This document shows positions 1 to 8,013 of a DNA stretch of 28,565 nt, piece by piece. This DNA is from JBARRO01 sp049644265 (lineage in GTDB: Bacteria; Bacteroidota; Ignavibacteria; UBA10030). Location of the stretch: assembly GCA_049644265.1 (NCBI GenBank), contig JBARRO010000041.1, positions 1 through 28,565 on the forward strand. The letters run 5' to 3'. The position numbers and the translations under genes are program-made. The notes under the pieces were generated by a model that saw only the letters and a list, made by a program, of their open reading frames with translations, was not told the DNA's origin and did not search any database. Numbering within the stretch: position 1 is the first letter of the stretch; every line of letters starts with the position of its first letter.

Positions 1-46
1 TTTCTACCACACCGTGACGGTCGCTTTGCAGCTTTAGAATTTCCTC

Positions 47-763
47 TCACCATCCCCCTACCACCCAGCTCAGTGCAGAGATCGCTGCGGTTTCCGAGCG
101 CAGCCTTCGTGGTCCAAGAGATATCGGAACGAACTTGTTCAACGAAGCGAGCTCCAACTCGTGGTCGGTGAATCCGCCCTCGGGGCCGATCATGATCAGA
201 GCGGATTTCACGTTCGTGTGGTGTTGCAGCACGCTTCCGACAAACTGAGATTGCTCCGTTTTTTCGTGCGGGATGAGGCGCAAAGAATACGCCCCCGCGC
301 TACCCACCAGTGATTCAAAGAATGCCAGCTCGAAAACCTTCGGGAGATAACAGCGGCCCGATTGCTTCATGGCTGCGATGGCAATCTTCTCCAGACGATC
401 ATGCTTTTCGTGTTTCGGAATGGTCCGTTCACAGATCAAGGGAATAATGGACCGTGCTCCGAGCTCGGTCGCTTTTTCAAGTAGAAAATCGAAGCGGGCA
501 GGATTCTTCAGAAGAGAAACCGCCAGCGTGACGTCAATCCTTGGTTCATTCGCCCGCATCCTGGTTTCAACGATCTCACATTCCGCATGTGTCCGGTCGA
601 TCGACCGAATGACGGCCTCGAACATCGTGTCGTCACCATCCGTAACCTGAATTCGGTCGCCTGCCGACTTCCGCAAGACACGGGCAAGGTGCCTGAACTC
701 TTCACCCCGTAGCATCAGCGTGCCACCGTGGACATCGTCGTGTTGAACATAGAAGTATTCCAT
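47..763 (-). CDS. rsmE: 16S rRNA (uracil-1498-N3)-methyltransferase RsmE
   Basis: This 238-residue protein matches the RsmE family, which methylates N3 of U1498 in 16S rRNA using S-adenosylmethionine. An N-terminal PUA-like part (about residues 1-70, with EEFRHLARVLR) precedes a SPOUT knotted methyltransferase domain. The SAM-binding knot is visible as IGPEGGFTDHE followed by LGPRRLRSETAA near the C terminus, and LLKNPARFDFLLEKATELG is the usual family segment. Length is normal. The ATG has a GGAG Shine-Dalgarno sequence five bases upstream, so the start is secure. It follows the short Omp85 gene by 86 bases and may be co-transcribed with it. The function is housekeeping and there is no obvious link to its neighbour. 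Confidence 0.95.
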   Translation of the reverse strand: MEYFYVQHDDVHGGTLMLRGEEFRHLARVLRKSAGDRIQVTDGDDTMFEAVIRSIDRTHAECEIVETRMRANEPRIDVTLAVSLLKNPARFDFLLEKATELGARSIIPLICERTIPKHEKHDRLEKIAIAAMKQSGRCYLPKVFELAFFESLVGSAGAYSLRLIPHEKTEQSQFVGSVLQHHTNVKSALIMIGPEGGFTDHELELASLNKFVPISLGPRRLRSETAAISALSWVVGGW

Positions 764-821
764 GTTACTCCAATCGAAACAAGAATGCCTTTGCCAATGT
801 GTCTGGTCTTTCGCTATCTTA

Positions 822-850
822 TCTTCGTGTTCTTCGTGTCCTTAGTGGTT
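822..850. repeat. Low-complexity CACGAAGA-type repeat remnant
   Basis: On the minus strand the sequence just after the Omp85 stop reads CCACTAAGGACACGAAGA followed by ACACGAAGA, so a nine-base unit ACACGAAGA stands twice in tandem after a diverged unit. From memory, sequences of this style (CTTCGTGTTCTTCGTGTCC on the other strand) recur between genes in many environmental bacteria. Within this window it is a single partial copy touching the stop codon of the upstream gene. Confidence 0.45.
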
Positions 851-2154
851 TAGAAGGACGCTCCAAAATCCACGAAGAATTCGCGTCCTCCCTCGTTATT
901 AAACGCGTATTCAGTTCTGATCGTGAGACCGTACGGGAGGAGAAAATGAATCCCGGCCCCGTACCCGGAATACAAGGGCACATCTCTGAAAGGCTGCGTC
1001 CGATACCATATTTTCCCCGCATCTGCAAAGATTCCAAAATACAACCCATATCGCAAGACGCTGAATTGCGGAATAGAAATGAATTCCGCCCTGTAGTAGC
1101 GCGGTAACAGCAGCGGTATGCGCAACTCCAGATTCCCTCCCGTTATCTCCTCGGCCTCACGAACCTGCCTGAAGTACCCGCGCAGTCTCTCGTCGTAGCC
1201 ATAGTAGACGTGCCTGTAGGATGGCACCACGCCCCCGCCAGTCAATGTCCCGAAGACACGGCCGGCAGCCGAAACGTCCCCGAGCACCGGCGTGTACGCT
1301 CTCATGTCAAAAGCATATCTCATCAAATTGACTTCCGACTTGCCGAATCCCTCCTTCGTGATGCCAAGGAACACGTAGTTCCCCCCTGTGGCGTACTCCC
1401 GAAGGTTACGGTCATCGAAGGTGTAGTGAAGGCTCGTAGAAAAGAATGCGTCTCTGCCGTCACTGGAGGCGGTTCTCCCGATGAGGAGGTCCGAAACCTG
1501 CCACACTTCATAGGCGACTTCTCCGACGAGAGTCTGGTAGAGACCGTATCGTTTGCCGAGGGAAAGGCCGGAAAAGAAATGACGCTGTTCGTACTCTCCG
1601 TTCTCCACGTTCAGGTTATGGAGATGTTGATACGAGACCTGAGCCCGGAAGAAGATATCGTCATCGTCGGTGAGTTTCGGAGTTTGATACGAGAGGGAGA
1701 CCCAACTATCGTAGCCGACGGCGAACGAGAAGAACACTTTTTCGTTCCGTCCGCGAAAGTTCTGGTCCGTAATGCCGGCCCCGTAGAACAGCTTTGAGGG
1801 ATCGCGGTATCTGATTCCAAACACGGGAAACGGAAAAATATACCAGCGTTCATAGACCGTCACGGTTACGTCCGCTTCTGTTCCCTCCTTTTTGAAATCC
1901 ACATCAACTTTGTTGAACAAACCCAGGTTGTAAATGCGATCCCGGTCCCGTTCCAATTGTCCGCTCCTCAGCGTGTCTCCCACGGTCACCGTCATTTCCC
2001 TGCGTATTACCGATTCTTTTGTTCGCTCGTTGCCCCGGATCATGATCTCCCGGACGGTGAACGTCGAGTCTTCGCGCTGTCGCGCGGAGGCGGACGACGG
2101 ATTCAATCCGAACGTCAAAAGAACAACGGCGGCCCAGATGGGATTTTTCGACAT
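850..2154 (-). CDS. Omp85-family outer membrane protein with a single POTRA domain (BamA/TamA-like)
   Basis: With the ATG start this is a 434-residue protein. A signal peptide (about residues 1-25, ending near SASA) is followed by one POTRA domain (about 33-103, with VREIMIRGNERTKESVI and RDRIYNLGLFNKVDV). A beta-barrel rich in alternating aromatic strands runs to a C-terminal Phe, as expected of proteins inserted by the BAM machinery. RLRGY (residues 323-327) matches the conserved loop-6 RGF/RGY motif of the Omp85 superfamily. Canonical BamA has five POTRAs and TamA three, so this is a minimal form. It is unlikely to be the main BamA and could be a transporter or assembly factor. The start is uncertain: the ATG at 2154 has no good Shine-Dalgarno, whereas in-frame TTG codons at 2172 and 2175 lie just after GGAGGGG. 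Confidence 0.85.
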   Translation of the reverse strand: MSKNPIWAAVVLLTFGLNPSSASARQREDSTFTVREIMIRGNERTKESVIRREMTVTVGDTLRSGQLERDRDRIYNLGLFNKVDVDFKKEGTEADVTVTVYERWYIFPFPVFGIRYRDPSKLFYGAGITDQNFRGRNEKVFFSFAVGYDSWVSLSYQTPKLTDDDDIFFRAQVSYQHLHNLNVENGEYEQRHFFSGLSLGKRYGLYQTLVGEVAYEVWQVSDLLIGRTASSDGRDAFFSTSLHYTFDDRNLREYATGGNYVFLGITKEGFGKSEVNLMRYAFDMRAYTPVLGDVSAAGRVFGTLTGGGVVPSYRHVYYGYDERLRGYFRQVREAEEITGGNLELRIPLLLPRYYRAEFISIPQFSVLRYGLYFGIFADAGKIWYRTQPFRDVPLYSGYGAGIHFLLPYGLTIRTEYAFNNEGGREFFVDFGASF

Positions 2155-2172
2155 GGGGTGGTTTGAGAACAA

Positions 2173-2203
2173 CAAGCCCCTCCACAAATGTGAACGGGGC
2201 TTG
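2173..2203 (-). terminator. Hairpin between the CoA-binding gene and the Omp85 gene (terminator or leader structure)
   Basis: On the minus strand CAAGCCCC pairs with GGGGCTTG (8 bp). The loop contains CACA/TGTG, which can extend the stem inward. It is followed by TTGTTCTC, a modest U-rich tail. It lies 18 bases after the stop of the CoA-binding gene and could end the long fab/gcvP operon. The 3' arm contains the only Shine-Dalgarno-like sequence (GGAGGGG) before the Omp85 gene, so the same structure could instead control that gene's translation. Confidence 0.5.
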
Positions 2204-2220
2204 AAGAGTTTTCTCCAGAT

Positions 2221-2631
2221 TCAGGAAATAAGACGACGATGATCCACCGCAATGCAGTGATCCATGATCACACTGATACCGGCGGACTCTGCCTTCAACG
2301 CAGCTTCTTCATTGACCACACCCAACTGCAGCCAAAGGGTCGGGGCGTGCACGGCAATTGCTTGCTCCACGATTTCCATCACAGCGTCCGGGCTTCGAAA
2401 AACGTCCACAATGTCGATCGCTCCGGGGACGGACTTGAGGTCCGGATAGCACGGCATCTCCAGCACCTTGGGATAGTTCGGGTTGACGGGATACACGGTG
2501 TAGCCCTTCGTCATGAGAAACTGCGCTATGCTGTTGCTATCCCTCCACGGTTTAGGCGAAGCGCCGACAACCGCGATCGTTTTCGCAGCTTTCAGGATTT
2601 CCCGAACCGCACCGTCATTCTCAATCGGCAT
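2221..2631 (-). CDS. CoA-binding domain protein (YccU type)
   Basis: This 136-residue protein is a single Rossmann-type CoA-binding domain, close to the usual length of the YccU/DUF4-type family. KTIAVVGASPKPWRDSN is the nucleotide-binding loop. VYPVNPNYPKVLEMPCYPDLKSVPGAIDIVDVFR and LWLQLGVVNEEAALKAESAGISVIMDHCI are the usual family signatures. It resembles the N-terminal domain of succinyl-CoA synthetase alpha but lacks the catalytic ligase part, so it probably senses or binds CoA or an acyl-CoA. Its precise role is unknown. The ATG lies 12 bases after gcvP, so it is probably the last gene of that operon. Confidence 0.85.
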   Translation of the reverse strand: MPIENDGAVREILKAAKTIAVVGASPKPWRDSNSIAQFLMTKGYTVYPVNPNYPKVLEMPCYPDLKSVPGAIDIVDVFRSPDAVMEIVEQAIAVHAPTLWLQLGVVNEEAALKAESAGISVIMDHCIAVDHRRLIS

Positions 2632-2643
2632 ACTGGACCACTC

Positions 2644-5538
2644 TCAGGATGAGACTTCGTCCGTCGCAAATGACTCCACCGGCGGACAGGAGCACATGAT
2701 GTTTCGATCCCCATACGTGTTGTTGATTCTTCCAACAGGGGGCCAAAATTTATCGGCTCTGAGATACGGAAGCGGATAGGCTGCCTTGGACCGCGGGTAT
2801 TTGTGGTCCCACTGGTCGGCCGTTATGGCATGCGCCGTGTGGGGGGAATTTTTCAGAACATTGTCCACCGGATCCCCTGCCCCGTCGGCGATCTCCTGGA
2901 TTTCCGCTTTGATCGAAATGAGTGCATCGGCAAAACGGTCGAGTTCTGCCTTTGGCTCGCTTTCCGTCGGCTCAATCATCAGCGTTCCCGCAACTGGAAA
3001 CGACACCGTCGGGGCGTGAAAACCGTAATCCATAAGGCGCTTCGCAATGTCTTCCACTTCGACGTTCGCCATTTCCTTGAACTGCTTCATGTTCAGGATG
3101 AACTCGTGCGCGACCCTGCCGTTTTTTCCCTCATAGAGAACGGGAAAGTGCTTCTGGAGTCGGGCTTTCAGATAATTGGCGTTCAGGATGGCATATCTTG
3201 TGGCGTCCCGGAGGCCGGATCCCCCGAGCATTTTGACATATCCGTACGAGATCAGAAGAATGCTTGCGCTCGCCCACGGAGCGGAAGATACTGCGTGGAT
3301 CGCTTTGGGGGAACTGGACGTGAGGAAGAAATGCCCCGGCAAGTAGGGTACAAGCTTTGGCGCGACGCAGATCGGGCCCATTCCGGGACCACCGCCGCCG
3401 TGAGGAATCGCAAACGTCTTATGAAGATTGATGTGGCAGACGTCGGCGCCGATCGACGAAGGACTTGTGAGTCCGACCTGGGCGTTGAGATTTGCGCCGT
3501 CCATGTAGACGAGCCCACCGTGTTGATGCACCAGATCACACACTTCACGAATCTGTTCTTCGAACACGCCGTGCGTCGAGGGGTACGTGACCATCAACGC
3601 AGCAAGTGTGTCCTTGTGGGCGCCTGCCTTTGATCGCAAGTCCTCGAGATCGATGTTCCCGCGTTCATCGCAGTTCACGACAACCACGTGCATTCCGGCC
3701 ATGACCGCGCTTGCAGGGTTCGTCCCATGAGCCGAGGACGGTATCAATGCGACATTTCGTTTCCCGGCATTCTTATCGGCATGATAGGCCCGGATAACGA
3801 GCAGGCCTGTGAATTCTCCCTGGGCGCCGGAATTTGGCTGCAACGAAGCGGCCGCAAATCCCGTGATTTCGCACAGGGCCTTCTCCAGCTGACTGAATAT
3901 CTCGGCATATCCTTGTGACTGCTCAGCCGGCACAAACGGATGGATGTTGGCAAACTCGGGCCAGCTGACGGGCAGCAGTTCCGTTGCCGCGTTCAGCTTC
4001 ATGGTGCAGGAGCCGAGCGGAATCATGGAGTGCGTCAGCGAAAGATCCTTATTCTCGAGACTCTTGATATACCGCATCATCTCGGTTTCCGAATGATGCA
4101 AGTTGAAAACCGGGTGTTGGAGATAGAGCGACGAACGCCGAAATTGCGCCGGCCATTCCGATGGGGAACTCTTTGAACCCGGAGACGATCGTTTACCGGC
4201 GCTCGCGAAGGCTTTGGCAAGCGCCCGAACGTCCTCTTCCTGAGTTGTTTCGTCAAATGAAATGCCGATGTGCTGTTCATCGATGGCGCGAAGATTGTAC
4301 CCCGCATCAAGTGCCCGCCTGATGATTTTCACCGCTTCACCAGTTCCATCCACAACAACCTTCAGTGTATCGAAATACACGTCGTTCGACTGCGAAAATC
4401 CAACGTTCCGGAGCTCGGACTCAAGTTGTTGCGCGAGGGAATGAACACGCAATGCAATTCCGCGGATGCCGTCGGGTCCGTGATACACTCCGTAGAACCC
4501 GGCCATGATAGCGAGCAGCGCCTGGGCCGTGCAGATATTCGAGGTTGCCTTTTCCCGCCGGATATGTTGTTCGCGCGTTTGCAGCGTCATCCGGTAAGCG
4601 GGCGACTTCTGCGCATCGATGGAGACGCCGATGATCCGTCCGGGGAGCGAGCGGATATGTTCGTTCCGGGTCGAAAAGAATGCGGCGTGCGGGCCGCCGT
4701 AACCGAGCGGAATACCAAAGCGCTGCGAGTTGCCCACGACGATATCGGCGCCAAATTCCCCGGGGGGAGTCAACAGGGCAAGGGAGAGCAGGTCCGAGGC
4801 AACAATGACAAGCGCTCCGGCCTTATGGGCCTGGTCAACAAAGGATCGATAGTCCACGACTCCCCCATCTTCAGCCGGGTATTGCACAATCGCACCGAAG
4901 AACGTGTTGTCGAGACGAACGGCCTTGTGGTTACCGATGACGAGCTCAATATTCTGTGGCAGGGCGCGGGTTTTGATGACATCGATGGTCTGTTTGAAGC
5001 ACGTCTCCGAAACGAAAAACTTTTGTGCCGGGTGCCCGTTCGTGGTTTTGTTGACGATACCGTGCGCCATCGTCATTGCCTCGGCCGCCGCAGTTCCTTC
5101 ATCGAGGAGAGATGCATTCGCCACATCCATGCCTGTCAGGTCTGCCACCATCGTCTGAAAATTGAGGAGCGCTTCCAGTCTGCCCTGCGAGATTTCCGGC
5201 TGGTATGGCGTATACTGCGTGTACCATCCGGGGTTTTCAAACACCATCCGCCTGATGACGCTCGGGACGGCGCATCCGTAGTACCCTTGGCCAAGAAAGG
5301 ATTTCAGAACCCTGTTCTTTTCGGCGACGGAGCGCAGAGAATCGAGGTACCGGTATTCCGAAACCGGCCCGGGAAGCTGCAGATCCTGTTTCAAACGAAT
5401 GCTGACGGGAACAGTCTCGTCGATGAGTCTGTCCAAAGAGTCAACGCCGATGGCCCGGAGCATGGCTGCAGTATCGTGCTCGTTGGGTCCGAGATGGCGC
5501 GACTGAAAATCATCTTGTCTTATCATGGTCTTGTTCAT
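2644..5538 (-). CDS. gcvP: Glycine dehydrogenase (decarboxylating), P protein of the glycine cleavage system
   Basis: The 964-residue length and sequence fit the fused, single-chain P protein, in which both halves that are separate subunits in some bacteria are joined. It uses pyridoxal phosphate to decarboxylate glycine and passes the aminomethyl group to the lipoyl arm of H protein. The PLP lysine is Lys707 in the segment INLHKTFAIPHGGGGPG. The N-terminal half carries FQSRHLGPNE and YTPYQPEISQGRLEALLN; MIPLGSCTMKLNAA starts the C-terminal half. The ATG overlaps the stop of rnc (ATGA), which implies translational coupling. No gcvT or gcvH lies in this window, so the partner proteins must be encoded elsewhere. 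Confidence 0.97.
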   Translation of the reverse strand: MNKTMIRQDDFQSRHLGPNEHDTAAMLRAIGVDSLDRLIDETVPVSIRLKQDLQLPGPVSEYRYLDSLRSVAEKNRVLKSFLGQGYYGCAVPSVIRRMVFENPGWYTQYTPYQPEISQGRLEALLNFQTMVADLTGMDVANASLLDEGTAAAEAMTMAHGIVNKTTNGHPAQKFFVSETCFKQTIDVIKTRALPQNIELVIGNHKAVRLDNTFFGAIVQYPAEDGGVVDYRSFVDQAHKAGALVIVASDLLSLALLTPPGEFGADIVVGNSQRFGIPLGYGGPHAAFFSTRNEHIRSLPGRIIGVSIDAQKSPAYRMTLQTREQHIRREKATSNICTAQALLAIMAGFYGVYHGPDGIRGIALRVHSLAQQLESELRNVGFSQSNDVYFDTLKVVVDGTGEAVKIIRRALDAGYNLRAIDEQHIGISFDETTQEEDVRALAKAFASAGKRSSPGSKSSPSEWPAQFRRSSLYLQHPVFNLHHSETEMMRYIKSLENKDLSLTHSMIPLGSCTMKLNAATELLPVSWPEFANIHPFVPAEQSQGYAEIFSQLEKALCEITGFAAASLQPNSGAQGEFTGLLVIRAYHADKNAGKRNVALIPSSAHGTNPASAVMAGMHVVVVNCDERGNIDLEDLRSKAGAHKDTLAALMVTYPSTHGVFEEQIREVCDLVHQHGGLVYMDGANLNAQVGLTSPSSIGADVCHINLHKTFAIPHGGGGPGMGPICVAPKLVPYLPGHFFLTSSSPKAIHAVSSAPWASASILLISYGYVKMLGGSGLRDATRYAILNANYLKARLQKHFPVLYEGKNGRVAHEFILNMKQFKEMANVEVEDIAKRLMDYGFHAPTVSFPVAGTLMIEPTESEPKAELDRFADALISIKAEIQEIADGAGDPVDNVLKNSPHTAHAITADQWDHKYPRSKAAYPLPYLRADKFWPPVGRINNTYGDRNIMCSCPPVESFATDEVSS

Positions 5539-6359
5539 GAATTTTCACGTTGAATGGATGCTACCTGATGGTGTTGAACCTTCTCGAGCGCCTGCAATGC
5601 AGCGGCCTGCTCGGCATCTTTCTTGCTTCGGCCTGTACCGACTCCGAGGAGCTGTGTACCGACGGCGACTTCGACGGTGAACCGGCGTTCGTGTTCCGGC
5701 CCCTCTTCCCGAATCACCGAATACCGGGGGGTTCCGAGGGACCGCCCCTGGGAATATTCCAAGAGTGCGCTTTTGTAATTGTCGTCCGTCAGGGCGCTGT
5801 TAATGACGTCTTGATTACTCAGGAGGGCTGCATGGACAAAATTCTTCGCCGCCTTGATTCCTCCGTCAAGATAGATTGCTCCGATCACCGCCTCGAAGGC
5901 ATCCGCGAGAATCGACTCCGACCCGCCCCCGATCGATTGGGCAGCGCTTGCGCTCAACAACAGGAATTCGGAAATCTGAAGATCTTTTGCCCGTTGCGAG
6001 AGGACTTTTCTGTTCACGAGACGCGAGCGGAATTTAGTAAGGTTCCCCTCCTCCATCGAGGGATAGACCTGATACAAGTACTGCGCAACGACCATGTTCA
6101 ACACGGCGTCGCCGAGGAACTCCAGACGTTCGTTGGAATTCCAGGAGCTGTCGACAAATTGGAGGTAGGAACGATGGAGAAGAGCCTGCAGAAAGAGTTT
6201 CCACTGCCGCGGGCGATACTGGATGACCTCCTCGAACCTGCTGAAATTGAAACCCTCTCCGGAGAGTTTTTGCCTGAGAGAGTTGAAGTGCGGGTCCTGG
6301 GAATAGTAGATGAACCGAAGGGGATGAATTCGGTCAAGAAGACGCGAAAACAGGCTCAT
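5535..6359 (-). CDS. rnc: Ribonuclease III
   Basis: This 274-residue endonuclease cleaves double-stranded RNA in rRNA processing and mRNA turnover. The catalytic domain carries the signature NERLEFLGD (residues 76-84, with Glu80 and Asp84 as metal ligands) and the second acidic pair in DAFEAVIGAIYLDGG (Asp153, Glu156). A double-stranded RNA-binding domain occupies about residues 193-262, ending in GRSKKDAEQAAALQALEKV. An N-terminal extension of about 40 residues precedes the catalytic core, as in Bacteroidota homologues. It lies 38 bases after fabF, a common acpP-fabF-rnc order in this part of the tree, and overlaps gcvP by four bases. Shine-Dalgarno support for the ATG is weak. Confidence 0.97.
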   Translation of the reverse strand: MSLFSRLLDRIHPLRFIYYSQDPHFNSLRQKLSGEGFNFSRFEEVIQYRPRQWKLFLQALLHRSYLQFVDSSWNSNERLEFLGDAVLNMVVAQYLYQVYPSMEEGNLTKFRSRLVNRKVLSQRAKDLQISEFLLLSASAAQSIGGGSESILADAFEAVIGAIYLDGGIKAAKNFVHAALLSNQDVINSALTDDNYKSALLEYSQGRSLGTPRYSVIREEGPEHERRFTVEVAVGTQLLGVGTGRSKKDAEQAAALQALEKVQHHQVASIQRENS

Positions 6360-6397
6360 GAATGGATCAATCTTCCGCCCACGGTACTGCGGGAGGA

Positions 6398-7660
6398 CTA
6401 ATGCTCTTGATACTTCTTGAAAAGGATGGAAGCGTTATGACCGCCAAAACCAAACGTGTTGCTGATTGCGACGTTGACCTTCCAATCCTTCGCTTGATTG
6501 GGAATGTAATTCAGGTCGCACTCGGGGTCCGGGAATTCGTAGTTGATCGTCGGATGGACCTTGTTGTTGACCACGGAAAGAATTGTTGCAACCGCTTCCA
6601 CTGCTCCGGCAGCGCCCAACAGATGCCCGATCATCGATTTCGTCGAGTTTACCGCAAGCTTGCGCGCGTGATCGCCAAAGACTATCTTGATGGCAGCTGT
6701 CTCGCTCTTGTCACCGACCGGTGTAGACGTACCATGCGTGTTGATGTAGTCGATATCCGTCGGAGCCATGCGCGCGTCGCGTAAGGCCTGCTTCATGGAT
6801 CGTTGTGCTCCTTCGCCGTTGGGAGCGGGCTCGGTGATATGATGAGCATCCGCCGTGAATCCGATACCGCCGACTTCTGCGTAGATTTTCGCCCCACGCT
6901 TGATGGCATGCCCCAACTCCTCAAGCACGAGCGTTCCGGCCCCTTCCCCCATCACGAACCCGTCGCGTTGACTGTCAAACGGCCGGCTCGCTTTCTCCGG
7001 CGCATCGTTTCTCGTCGACAGCGCCCTCATGGCGTTAAAGCCGCCGATACCCATCGGGCTGATCCCCGCTTCCCCTCCCCCCGTCACCATCAAATCTGCA
7101 TCGCCGCGCTGGATGAGAATAAATGCGTCACCGATCGAATGAGACGACGTGGCACAGGCCGACGTCGTTGCATAGTTAGGGCCTTTCAGGCCGTACTTCA
7201 TCGAGATCCGTCCCGGCGCGATGTCGGCAATCATCATCGGAATGAAAAATGGGCTGATCCGGTGTGGACCTTTCGATTCCCACATCGTCTGGTATTGTCG
7301 CTGAAATGTCCACATGCCGCCGATGCCAGACCCGTAGACCACGCCGATCCTCTCCCGGTCCTCCTGCTGAAGGTCGAGCCCGGAATCTTTGATGGCCATA
7401 TCACTCGCCGCAAGGGCGTATTGTGTAAAGGGGTCACAGCGCTGGGCAAGCTTCCGGTCGATGAATTGCAGCGGGTCGAAATTCTTTAACTCGCATGCAA
7501 ACTTCGTGTCGTAGTCGCTCGCATCAAACGACGTGATCGGTCCGGCGCCACTCTTTCCCGCCAGGAGATTCTTCCAAAATTCCTCAACCGTATTGCCGAT
7601 GGGAGTAACCACTCCCATGCCGGTGACGACCACTCTTCGTTGTGTTCCGTTAAACGCCAT
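6398..7660 (-). CDS. fabF: Beta-ketoacyl-ACP synthase II
   Basis: This 420-residue condensing enzyme extends acyl-ACP with malonyl-ACP in type II fatty acid synthesis. The catalytic triad is visible: Cys169 in TTSACATSSHS, His309 in NTHGTSTPVGD and His346 in KSMIGHLLGAAGAVE. The C-terminal NTFGFGGHNASILF is the usual family ending. The ATG at 7660 was chosen over a possible upstream start at 7681 because AAGGGAG lies five bases before it and the protein then begins directly before RRVVVTGMGVVTPIG. It sits between acpP and rnc in the fatty acid operon. Confidence 0.97.
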   Translation of the reverse strand: MAFNGTQRRVVVTGMGVVTPIGNTVEEFWKNLLAGKSGAGPITSFDASDYDTKFACELKNFDPLQFIDRKLAQRCDPFTQYALAASDMAIKDSGLDLQQEDRERIGVVYGSGIGGMWTFQRQYQTMWESKGPHRISPFFIPMMIADIAPGRISMKYGLKGPNYATTSACATSSHSIGDAFILIQRGDADLMVTGGGEAGISPMGIGGFNAMRALSTRNDAPEKASRPFDSQRDGFVMGEGAGTLVLEELGHAIKRGAKIYAEVGGIGFTADAHHITEPAPNGEGAQRSMKQALRDARMAPTDIDYINTHGTSTPVGDKSETAAIKIVFGDHARKLAVNSTKSMIGHLLGAAGAVEAVATILSVVNNKVHPTINYEFPDPECDLNYIPNQAKDWKVNVAISNTFGFGGHNASILFKKYQEH

Positions 7661-7720
7661 ACACTCCCTTTCTCGGCTCACGACCTGCCAAACCGATGCT
7701 CAACGTACCTTCCCAGTTCT

Positions 7721-7960
7721 CTACTTAACGCCCTTCCCGCCCAAATACTTGATAACGTCGCCCACGGTCGAAATCTTTTCCGCGTCTTCGTCGGGAATCT
7801 GGATATTAAACGCTTTCTCGAATTCCATGACGAGTTCGACCGTGTCAAGCGAATCCGCGCCCAGGTCATTTGTAAAGGAAGCCTCCGGGGTGATCTGAGC
7901 CGCATCCACTCCGAGCTTTGCAACGATGATCTCTTTGACTCTTGACCCGACATCTGCCAT
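7721..7960 (-). CDS. acpP: Acyl carrier protein
   Basis: A 79-residue acidic protein with the phosphopantetheine attachment motif DLGADSLDTVELVMEFE; Ser37 is the modified residue. Family-typical helices flank it and the length is standard. It carries growing acyl chains between the Fab enzymes encoded on both sides. A strong GGAAGGAG Shine-Dalgarno stands 7 bases before the ATG, consistent with the high expression expected of ACP. The ORF ends with a short basic tail (GGKGVK). Confidence 0.97.
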   Translation of the reverse strand: MADVGSRVKEIIVAKLGVDAAQITPEASFTNDLGADSLDTVELVMEFEKAFNIQIPDEDAEKISTVGDVIKYLGGKGVK

Positions 7961-8013
7961 GACGATTCTCCTTCCGAAAGAATGTTAGAGGTTATTGAAG
8001 AACGGATTCAGGA

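Noticed and set aside
822..850. Possible CRISPR-like repeat
   Set aside because: Units are only nine bases in direct tandem with no spacers and no cas genes nearby.
4270..5553. Long plus-strand reading frame of 427 codons opposite gcvP
   Set aside because: It lies fully antisense to a conserved, motif-complete enzyme gene, has no recognisable domain and is explained by codon bias of the real gene.
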